Assembly (NCBI GenBank): GCA_900556425.1
Contig: USOR01000003.1
Span: 1 to 21,754, forward strand
DNA: 21,754 nucleotides
DNA from: an uncultured Coriobacteriaceae bacterium
Lineage (GTDB): Bacteria; Actinomycetota; Coriobacteriia; Coriobacteriales; QAMH01
Direction of reading: 5' to 3'
This document shows, in pieces, positions 16,174-21,754 of this stretch. The stretch's first letter is position 1. Every line of letters begins with the position of its first letter. The position numbers and the translations under genes are program-made. The notes below the pieces were generated by a model. The model saw nothing but the letters and a program-made list of their open reading frames with translations. It was not told where the DNA came from and made no database searches.

Positions 16174-16593
16174 TCAGCTAAAAGTCTCCTCCTTGAAGCG
16201 GTAAAGCTCTTCGTTCGTCTTTTGGAGGGAATAGCCATGGGTAATGCAGAAGATAATGATGGCGTCGCGACGATTCTTGCAATACAAGCTATTTACGCCT
16301 GCGCTGCGCAGGAGGCGTCCCGTCTCGAAAAGGGTTAGCTGCAAGGCAAATGCAAGCTTGAGAACCGTATCTCTGCTGGCACCTCGTGATCCCGTGAAGA
16401 TCTGATAGCCATGAGTCTCGTTGATGTCGGCTGCGCGAATGACATCGGCACGCTTGAGATTCTTGGCCTTCAGTATGTCCTGAAGATACTCGGAAAGGCT
16501 CTTGTCCTCGAAATCCGTATTGTCAATAAACTCGTCTGGATCCTTGGAACACAGCAACTCGACAAGAAGTTCCTCGGTTATCTTCTGCTCCAT
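16174..16593 (-). CDS. XRE-like helix-turn-helix protein paired with the kinase
   Basis: Protein of 139 residues, probably cytoplasmic. Residues about 34-100 resemble a lambda-repressor-type HTH: LSEYLQDILKAKNLKRADVI, then INETHGYQIFTGSRGASRDT with a recognition-helix-like segment, and LKLAFALQLTLFETGRLL. The last 40 residues form a small conserved-looking tail that ends in LYRFKEETFS. Proteins of this type often lie next to Ser/Thr kinases in firmicute and actinobacterial genomes and could be kinase substrates or regulators; that is inference. The ribosome binding site is weak (AAGGA about 13 nt upstream). AAGGAGGAG lies at 16194-16186 inside its 3' end. The stop is TGA, in frame with the kinase. 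Confidence 0.75.
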   Translation of the reverse strand: MEQKITEELLVELLCSKDPDEFIDNTDFEDKSLSEYLQDILKAKNLKRADVIRAADINETHGYQIFTGSRGASRDTVLKLAFALQLTLFETGRLLRSAGVNSLYCKNRRDAIIIFCITHGYSLQKTNEELYRFKEETFS

Positions 16594-16611
16594 ACGTTCG
16601 CTCGCGTTTCC

Positions 16612-17256
16612 TTAGTTCCCTAGATACTTGTTGTAAGTATCCAGTGCATTATCGAGCGAGTCTAGCGCCTTGTCATAGGTATCCATCGCACGATTGAACT
16701 GGTCGGCGGATGAGTTGCCCGTCGAGGAGCTACTGTTGGCGCTGTCCTCCGTACTGGAGCTGGGCGCGCTGCTGCTTGATGAGCTTGCGGAGCCCATAGA
16801 TTTAGTGCTCGAGGATTTGCTGCCCTGGGAGTTGTTGTAAATCTTTGCCGTTTCGTTCATCGCATTGTTGAACGCCTTGGCAGTCTGATTGACCGCGTTT
16901 ACGTACGAGAAATACACGACCCCGTAAAGGATGATAGCGACGATGCTGAGAACCAAGCCCGCAATTGCCATGCCGTTTCCGCTTTTGCCGCCCTTACGAA
17001 TACCGATGATACCGATGATGGCAAGGACCACGCCGACGATACCCAGAATCAAGGAGAGGTAAATGGAAAACGGCAGGAAAGCCACGACAACGGCAACGAT
17101 GCCCACGACAAGGGACGCGATTGCCAATCCCGACTTGGGGAGGTTTTTGGCATCGGATTGCGATGGGACGGACTGGGCTGCGGGCTTCGACTCGGTGGCT
17201 TCGCCCGGCGTGTCAGGGGTGTCTCTTTGCTCAATCTCAGGCTTATCAGTATCCAT
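16612..17256 (-). CDS. DUF4190-like membrane protein with Ser-rich tail
   Basis: Protein of 214 residues. A polar, Pro/Glu/Ser-rich N-terminus (1-40) precedes two hydrophobic segments (about 43-90, which may form two helices, and 96-118). Their SGLAIASLVVGIVAV and GKSGNGMAIAGLVLSIVAII are typical of DUF4190 proteins. A Ser-rich low-complexity stretch (about 144-184) and a short helix rich in Asp, Asn and Tyr (about 185-214, D-x-Y-D-K-A-L-D-type repeats) follow, probably outside the cell or in the periphery. It is the first gene of the trio, 18 nt before the HTH gene, with AGGAG eight nt before its ATG. A role as sensor or anchor for the kinase module is possible but unproven. Confidence 0.75.
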   Translation of the reverse strand: MDTDKPEIEQRDTPDTPGEATESKPAAQSVPSQSDAKNLPKSGLAIASLVVGIVAVVVAFLPFSIYLSLILGIVGVVLAIIGIIGIRKGGKSGNGMAIAGLVLSIVAIILYGVVYFSYVNAVNQTAKAFNNAMNETAKIYNNSQGSKSSSTKSMGSASSSSSSAPSSSTEDSANSSSSTGNSSADQFNRAMDTYDKALDSLDNALDTYNKYLGN

Positions 17257-17589
17257 CTGTCAATCTCCTCACGCTGCTAGCCTTAACGATAGGGTGTCAT
17301 GCGAGAATATGCTCACACATGCAGCGAGTAGCCTAGCGAGATAAAAAATGAAAAACATTAGCTGGAAGCTAAGTCGCCTCCATAAGGTGCATGTCATAAC
17401 AAAAGGCCGCTGTCCAGCTAATCTTGCAGTTACCTTGGTCGTGGACTAGAAAAATCAGTGTCAGGCACTCAGACACGCATTGCTCAGACATGGGCTTTCC
17501 AAGCGCATCCTTAGCTTCGTGCTAATGAAATTATCGTTTCCGGCGGATATGCTTCGTCATCATGCAAACTTGGCCAGTGGGGAGAAACG
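17257..17589. other. 333-bp divergent intergenic region with short inverted repeats
   Basis: This stretch separates the DUF4190-like gene from the lipoprotein gene and should hold two promoters, neither obvious. TTAGCT-GGA-AGCTAA is at 17358-17372. ATTAGCTGG (17357-17365) is the inverse of CCAGCTAAT (17414-17422). AGTGTCAGGCACT at 17457-17469, followed by GACAC (17472-17476), resembles a motif found in widespread REP-like palindromes. TTAGC/GCTAA forms a small hairpin at 17511-17525. GGGGAGAAA just before 17590 is the lipoprotein ribosome binding site. I see no gene here. Confidence 0.45.
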
Positions 17590-18333
17590 ATGAAAAAGGG
17601 TGTCGTACTTGTAATGACTGTCCTACTCGCGGTGGGGCTATTCGGCTGCTCTGCACCGGCAACCCAAGGAACGAGCCCTAGCAACGAAGGCAGTTCATCA
17701 ACAACACAGACGGCATCCGGCACTCCACATGATTTGGTCATCACGGATTCCAATTACACGATATCTTCCAGTGGCTACGTTCACTATGTTGTCGAGATAA
17801 CAAACCCTAATGACGGCTTTTTGTCAGAATATGCAACTATTGAAGTCGTTGGAAAACACCCAGATGGAACAATCGCATTTAGCGATGATTGGGTAATCAG
17901 TGGTCTTACACCCGGCAGTACCACCTACTGGGCAAATCAGGCAGGCGGGGGAGATGCTATTCCAGAAGACACGATAGAAATATCACTCTCGGTAAACGAT
18001 AGGAACTGGACTGCGTCAAAGCAAACCGTCCCTGCTAATTTATATACTTTTGATAACTTATCAGCCAAGCCACAAAGCTTTGGATCGGGAATTACCGTTA
18101 CGGGCGAGATAACCCTCACGGAAGATCTCACGCTGGAAAGTGGACACTCTTTGACAGGACCTATGCTCGTATGCGTTCTAAGGGATTCCGCAGGTAAAAT
18201 AACTGCGGGATTCGAGGGATTTATGTTCAAAGACTTGACCACTGGCAAGCCGACGGCATTCGAAATTAGCTCGACCTTTGACGTTGGTGATTATGCAACT
18301 GCCGAAATGCATGCAAACCCCTGGGGATATTAA
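17590..18333 (+). CDS. Low-GC putative lipoprotein, FxLYD-like domain
   Basis: Protein of 247 residues with a lipoprotein signal peptide: MKKG, a hydrophobic core, then the lipobox VGLFGC with Cys20, so it is probably lipid-anchored outside the membrane. A Ser/Thr-rich linker (about 21-46) leads to a beta-rich domain (about 50-120) with VHYVVEITNPNDGFLSEYATIEV, reminiscent of FxLYD/DUF4352-type adhesion-like folds. The second half (about 140-247) is another beta-rich stretch with no family I recognise. Base composition differs from its neighbours: 25 G+C in 60 bases at 17761-17820, against 39 in 60 in pntB (12541-12600). This suggests horizontal gain or relaxed selection. It is divergent from the kinase trio, and a repeat half-element follows it. 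Function unknown. Confidence 0.78.
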   Translation: MKKGVVLVMTVLLAVGLFGCSAPATQGTSPSNEGSSSTTQTASGTPHDLVITDSNYTISSSGYVHYVVEITNPNDGFLSEYATIEVVGKHPDGTIAFSDDWVISGLTPGSTTYWANQAGGGDAIPEDTIEISLSVNDRNWTASKQTVPANLYTFDNLSAKPQSFGSGITVTGEITLTEDLTLESGHSLTGPMLVCVLRDSAGKITAGFEGFMFKDLTTGKPTAFEISSTFDVGDYATAEMHANPWGY

Positions 18334-18352
18334 TATAAATATTTCACGATAT

Positions 18353-18399
18353 GAGATTTCTCGACTGCGCGACCTGCGGTCGCTTCGCTCGAAATGACA
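18353..18399. repeat. Half-copy of the palindromic intergenic element
   Basis: GAGATTTCTCGACT (18353-18366) and TCGAAATGACA (18389-18399) match the right arm of the full element at 8357-8403 in order, orientation and total length (47 bp). The internal hairpin is conserved in shape but not in sequence: GCGACC/GGTCGC here (18369-18383), GCAGCC/GGCTGC there. This compensated change suggests that structure matters. It lies between the convergent lipoprotein and prepilin peptidase genes, where it could also end transcription. Confidence 0.85.
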
Positions 18400-18404
18400 G
18401 GGGG

Positions 18405-19034
18405 CTATAGCAGCGGAAGCAGTGTTCCCGCGAAGAGCCAGGCGGCAAGACCGGGAGCAAGCGCGATATGCGAGTGGCGGTCCGCACGGCCCGTGGCAAG
18501 TTGCACGAGCGCGAGCACGCCTATGAGCAGCGCGCACGCAAAGACACCGCACATAAGCCCCTCGGTTCCCGAGAAAAGCGCGAGCGGCACGAGCATGCGC
18601 ACATCACCCGAGCCGATGAGTTCGCATGCACCACGATGCATGCGAAGGTAGTTGAGCAGCAGCACGATCGCGGCAATCGTTCCCGTGGGCAGCACGATTG
18701 CAATCGTTTCCGTAACGCCACCTTCCATCACGCGAAAGACAAGAGCGCATGCAAGTAGCGTGGCGACAAGCCCGGATGGCAGGATGTGCTCACGCAGATC
18801 GCAGACGAGCAGCGCAGCCATGCACGCGCATGCAAACGAGAAGCTCAAACAGCAGATGACGTTGTCGAGCAGGAACCAGGCACCGAGTGCGCCGCTCACA
18901 CACACAAGCGCGATGAGCATACGCAGAGCACGTCCGAGCGCAGCATCGAATCCGCGTGTGCGCAGGGAAGCTTGGGCGATGCCCGTCATGCCCGTCCATC
19001 CCAGGATGCAGCTCGCGCACGCGTAGAGCATCAT
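18405..19034 (-). CDS. A24-family prepilin peptidase
   Basis: Integral membrane aspartic peptidase of 209 residues, predicted to cleave type IV pilin-like leader peptides on the cytoplasmic side. The two catalytic Asp motifs are present: CDLREHILPSGL (Asp79) and GSGDVRM (Asp144, the GxGD motif). About six hydrophobic segments span the protein. The N-terminal zinc/methyltransferase domain of the full-length PilD type is absent, as in short archaeal and actinobacterial (TadV/CpaA-like) peptidases. GGAG lies six nt before ATG 19034. It starts 15 nt after the pgi stop, so it is probably co-transcribed with pgi. No pilin, secretion ATPase or tad genes are in the window, so its substrate is encoded elsewhere. 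Confidence 0.88.
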   Translation of the reverse strand: MMLYACASCILGWTGMTGIAQASLRTRGFDAALGRALRMLIALVCVSGALGAWFLLDNVICCLSFSFACACMAALLVCDLREHILPSGLVATLLACALVFRVMEGGVTETIAIVLPTGTIAAIVLLLNYLRMHRGACELIGSGDVRMLVPLALFSGTEGLMCGVFACALLIGVLALVQLATGRADRHSHIALAPGLAAWLFAGTLLPLL

Positions 19035-19049
19035 GAGCGGCTCCGTCCT

Positions 19050-20813
19050 CTAGCGCGTTCGCAGGGCGTAGGCAGCTGAGATAGCCGAACAGGCATCGTT
19101 GGCAAACGATGATAGATACTTGTCGTCGTTATCCTTCAGATGGATGTAGATGGCACGACGGCCACGGCTTGCCAGCGCCGAGAAATCGCCGAGCGCCTCG
19201 GCGTTTGCCACGTCACCGAGCGTAAAGTCCTCATGGGGCACCGTGATGTCGAAGGGTTCGTCGGCACTGACGACAAGGAAGACACCCGTGTTGGGGCCGC
19301 CTTTGTGCATCTGGCCGGTGGAGTGCAGATAACGGGGGCCGATTTCGAGACATGAACACACGTCGAGACGATCAGCTGCGCGGTGGCGCACCTTCTCGAG
19401 CGTCTCGCGGCGCCCGACGCCCTTGAAGGGCAGAAACGCGTTGAGACTGAAATAATCATCATCCTTGATCGAACAGAACAGCATGCGCAACGCTGCGTTT
19501 GCATCGATGTTTTCATGCGAGCCGTCGAATGCATCGAGAAGCGCGGAACTCACGTAAACGCGGTCGGCGTAGTTGCAGGAACCAAGTTCGAACTCTTCGT
19601 AAGCGGGCTTGCCCCAGACATCTTCCGGGACATCGAAGTGACCGCCCTGGTTGTAGAGGATCTGGCGTGTTGCCGCCTTGGTGCTCTCGACGTCGGGTTG
19701 GTCGAAGGGATTGATTTGCATGAGCCAACCACAGAAGGCGACGGCATACTCCCAAATGAGGAAGTAGCGCGTCATCGCCGTGCTATCGGGGATATCCAGA
19801 CGGAAGACGGGGATATCCGGGTGCACGCAGGTGCGAGCATGCTCGAATGCCTCATCGCTATCCATGTTGCAGAGGATGGCGCAGCGATCATGGTGCGGGT
19901 CGGAGAGGATGCCTGCGTCGACTTCGACGTTGGGCAATATGCCAACGCCCGCCTTGCCAAGAGACTCGGCAACGAGCTGCTCGACCCAGAGACCGAAGAC
20001 CTGCTTGCTCGGCGGCATGAGCAAAGAGAACTTGTCACGGCCGGCCTTGAGGTTGTCGTAGAGGAAAGCCGCGAGCCAGATTGCCGGGTTTTCGGGTGAA
20101 TCCGAGGCGCAGAGCTTCTCCATGGGGACGGCATCCTCGAGCATACGCTCGATGTCGATGCCGATGGCTGCCATGGGGAGCAGGCCAAAGGCCGAGAGCG
20201 CCGAGTAGCGGCCGCCTACGTCGGGTTCGCCGTGGATGATGGCACGCCAATGATTCTTGCGGGCAACGTGCTCGAGCTCGGTATCCGGGTCGGTGATTGC
20301 GATAAAGCGCGAGCCGGCGCGCTCGGCACCCAGGTGGGCGCAGACGTACTTCCAGCACACGTGAGAGAGCACGGTTGGCTCGAGCGTGGTTCCCGACTTG
20401 CTCGACACGATATAGAGCGTGCGTGCCGGGTCCGACGATCCGAGGATGTGATTGACGTAGACCGGCGAGAGCGCGTCCATCGTCTTGAACGGGACCTCGT
20501 CAGTGACTTCGAGGCTGTAGAGTTTGGTGACCGTCTGCGGGGCTTGCGTCGAGCCGCCCTGACCGATGAGGACGACGGCATCGAGACCTTCGCCTCGCGC
20601 CTGCTGCGCGATGATGGCTATCTCTGACGGATCGCATGGTGGCTTGCTTGCCAATGTGGTCCAGCCAAGACGGGTTGCCGCATAATCCGCGACTTCAGCG
20701 GAGAAGTTGAAGACAGAGCCATCTTTTGCTGCGATGCGGGAGGGAACTTCATTTTCGATGAGAAGCTGGGCGGTTGGGCAGTGCCCCAGCTCAGAGCTAT
20801 CGATAAATGCCAT
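19050..20813 (-). CDS. pgi: Glucose-6-phosphate isomerase, transaldolase-fusion type PGI domain alone
   Basis: PGI interconverts glucose-6-phosphate and fructose-6-phosphate in the cytoplasm. It has 587 residues. Sugar-isomerase signatures are VLIGQGGSTQAPQ (81-93), SSKSGTT (137-143), VGGRYSALSAFGLLP (199-213) and NPFDQPDVESTK. The C-terminal YLHSTGQMHKGGPNTGVF and the opening PSRIAAKDGSVF match the PGI half of bifunctional transaldolase/PGI proteins better than classical E. coli-type PGI. The transaldolase half is missing, and no remnant of it lies upstream. AAGGAG is nine nt before the ATG. It shares a short divergent promoter region with veg. Confidence 0.92.
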   Translation of the reverse strand: MAFIDSSELGHCPTAQLLIENEVPSRIAAKDGSVFNFSAEVADYAATRLGWTTLASKPPCDPSEIAIIAQQARGEGLDAVVLIGQGGSTQAPQTVTKLYSLEVTDEVPFKTMDALSPVYVNHILGSSDPARTLYIVSSKSGTTLEPTVLSHVCWKYVCAHLGAERAGSRFIAITDPDTELEHVARKNHWRAIIHGEPDVGGRYSALSAFGLLPMAAIGIDIERMLEDAVPMEKLCASDSPENPAIWLAAFLYDNLKAGRDKFSLLMPPSKQVFGLWVEQLVAESLGKAGVGILPNVEVDAGILSDPHHDRCAILCNMDSDEAFEHARTCVHPDIPVFRLDIPDSTAMTRYFLIWEYAVAFCGWLMQINPFDQPDVESTKAATRQILYNQGGHFDVPEDVWGKPAYEEFELGSCNYADRVYVSSALLDAFDGSHENIDANAALRMLFCSIKDDDYFSLNAFLPFKGVGRRETLEKVRHRAADRLDVCSCLEIGPRYLHSTGQMHKGGPNTGVFLVVSADEPFDITVPHEDFTLGDVANAEALGDFSALASRGRRAIYIHLKDNDDKYLSSFANDACSAISAAYALRTR

Positions 20814-20859
20814 GTATACGTGCTCCTTGGTACGATACGTCTTACATTGCCCGCTGACG

Positions 20860-20888
20860 CGGACAAAAATAGTGTTGGTAAGTATAAT
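20860..20888 (+). promoter_or_regulatory. Likely sigma-70-type promoter of veg-ispE
   Basis: TATAAT at 20883-20888 is a perfect -10 box. With a 17-nt spacer, CGGACA (20860-20865) matches the last four bases of TTGACA. Transcription would begin at about 20895, followed by a leader of about 55 nt that ends in AGGAGG (20937-20942), seven nt before the veg ATG. The palindrome TGCATGCA (20888-20895) sits at the expected transcription start. Confidence 0.6.
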
Positions 20889-20949
20889 GCATGCAAAATC
20901 TCGTGCGGCATGTTATTATTATGTCTCCTTTGTATCAGGAGGACTCTTC

Positions 20950-21249
20950 ATGGAAGAAATAATCAATAGACAGGTCGCTTACGTTAACAGCATCCACGAG
21001 ACGCTCGTCGGTTTTACGGGTAGGCGTCTGCGCATTCGCGCCAATATGGGGCGCTCCAAGATCATCGAGCGCGAGGGCGTGCTCACCCAAGCTCACAAGT
21101 CGCTCTTCATCGTCGAGACGGACGAGAAGCGCGGTCGCAAGGCACGTCAGTCCTATCAGTACGTGGATGTCCTGACGGGCACGGTCGAGCTCACCAACCC
21201 CGAGGACGAGCAGCCGCTTTTCCCGGCGCTTCAGCAAGAGGCCATCTAA
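20950..21249 (+). CDS. veg: Veg family protein
   Basis: Protein of 99 residues, slightly longer than the 86-residue Bacillus Veg. The conserved core is HETLVGFTGRRLRIRANMGR followed by KIIEREGVL, a short basic region typical of Veg (DUF1021). In Bacillus subtilis Veg has been linked to biofilm formation and sporulation-related regulation; the biochemical role is not settled. The start is fixed by AGGAGG seven nt before ATG 20950; the longer open frame to 20707 lacks such a signal. The gene lies 11 nt before ispE. Firmicutes share this veg-ispE neighbourhood, which supports both calls. Confidence 0.9.
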   Translation: MEEIINRQVAYVNSIHETLVGFTGRRLRIRANMGRSKIIEREGVLTQAHKSLFIVETDEKRGRKARQSYQYVDVLTGTVELTNPEDEQPLFPALQQEAI

Positions 21250-21260
21250 CATATTCGCAC

Positions 21261-21754
21261 ATGAGCAATCCGCATTCAGAGGCGTTGGTGCTTGAGGCTC
21301 GCGCCAAGGTCAATCTGTGCCTCGCGATATCCTATCCGCCAGCCGATGGCTACCATCCGTTGCGTTCCGTCTTCCAGGAGCTCGATTTGCACGATATCGT
21401 GCGCGTTTACATCGAACCTGGTGTTGCTGCGCGGGCGCTGCAAACGCAGGCGGGAACGCATGTGCTGTTGACATGCGACGTCGACGGCCTCGACCCGCGC
21501 GATAACCTCGTCTTTCGCGCCATCGATGCGGCCGAGCAAGCTTGTGGGCACGCGGCAGCCGCTTCCGATGCCACGCTCGTCATCGAGGTCGAGAAGCATA
21601 TCCCGGCAGGTGGCGGGCTTGGTGGTGGCTCGAGTGATGCGGCTACGATGCTCAAGACGTACGCGCAACTCGTGGACATCCCTGTGCACGATGAGCGCCT
21701 CGTGGCGGTTGCCCGTGCCCTCGGTGCCGATGTTGCCTTCTTCCTTTACGGTGG
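21261..21754 (+). CDS. ispE: 4-diphosphocytidyl-2-C-methyl-D-erythritol kinase (partial, runs off the window)
   Basis: IspE phosphorylates CDP-methylerythritol in the MEP isoprenoid pathway. About 164 codons are present and the 3' part is cut by the window edge. The substrate-binding opening ARAKVNLCLAI, then GYHPLRSVFQELDLHD, and the GHMP ATP-binding loop IPAGGGLGGGSSDAA are clear. I use ATG 21261, which has no ribosome binding site but lies 11 nt after the veg stop. An alternative is GTG 21288, five nt after AGAGG, which would give MLEARAKVNL, a more usual IspE N-terminus. Co-transcription with veg is very likely. Confidence 0.92.
   Translation, partial: MSNPHSEALVLEARAKVNLCLAISYPPADGYHPLRSVFQELDLHDIVRVYIEPGVAARALQTQAGTHVLLTCDVDGLDPRDNLVFRAIDAAEQACGHAAAASDATLVIEVEKHIPAGGGLGGGSSDAATMLKTYAQLVDIPVHDERLVAVARALGADVAFFLYG

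Noticed and set aside
20707..20949. A longer Veg protein starting at 20707
   Set aside because: The extension overlaps the pgi 5' end and the promoter TATAAT. AGGAGG before ATG 20950 and the family length support the shorter form.

Overview
The window looks like a chromosomal segment of a moderately GC-rich member of the Actinomycetota, most likely a host-associated Coriobacteriia (Collinsella/Eggerthella-like). This placement is an inference. It rests on high-GC codon use (a sample of pntB is 39 G+C in 60 bases), an AAA_16 ATPase of a type common in gut actinobacteria, a phosphoglucose isomerase of the kind usually fused to transaldolase, and a Firmicutes-like veg-ispE pair in a GC-rich genome. 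No rRNA, tRNA, CRISPR array, transposase or phage gene was seen.

Layout. At the left edge is the possible N-terminus of a minus-strand secreted protein (1-56), then a plus-strand AAA ATPase (287-1384) preceded by 10-bp tandem repeats. A long minus-strand block follows, read right to left: leuA (10013-8439), dnaB (8099-6708), and a tightly packed purine group of purA, purD, a Nudix ADP-ribose pyrophosphatase and purE, ending in a secreted repeat/transglutaminase-like protein (2939-1524). Divergent from leuA is the proton-translocating transhydrogenase pair pntA-pntB (10304-13290), closed by a strong intrinsic terminator. A gene-free stretch of about 430 bp then carries an array of five 26-bp repeats. 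After it comes a DUF3810 membrane protein (to 14855) whose start is problematic. It converges on a minus-strand trio: a DUF4190-like membrane protein, an XRE-like HTH protein and a membrane-anchored Ser/Thr kinase. A low-GC lipoprotein gene (17590-18333) diverges from that trio. The right end holds pgi plus a prepilin peptidase on the minus strand, then veg and a truncated ispE on the plus strand.

How the genes fit together. PurD and PurE act in de novo IMP synthesis and PurA starts the AMP branch. LeuA commits carbon to leucine. PntAB couples proton motive force to NADPH supply. PGI belongs to central sugar metabolism and IspE to the MEP isoprenoid pathway. The HTH/kinase/DUF4190 trio is a candidate signalling module of unknown input.

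The most unusual features are non-coding or structural. They are the 26-bp repeat array with 41-bp spacing (13451-13674), a 112-bp palindromic element with a half-copy about 10 kb away (8292-8403 and 18353-18399), four mutually pairable repeats in the leuA leader (10028-10119), a 10-bp inverted repeat carrying both stop codons of two convergent genes (14851-14906), and the in-frame UGA junction between the HTH and kinase genes.
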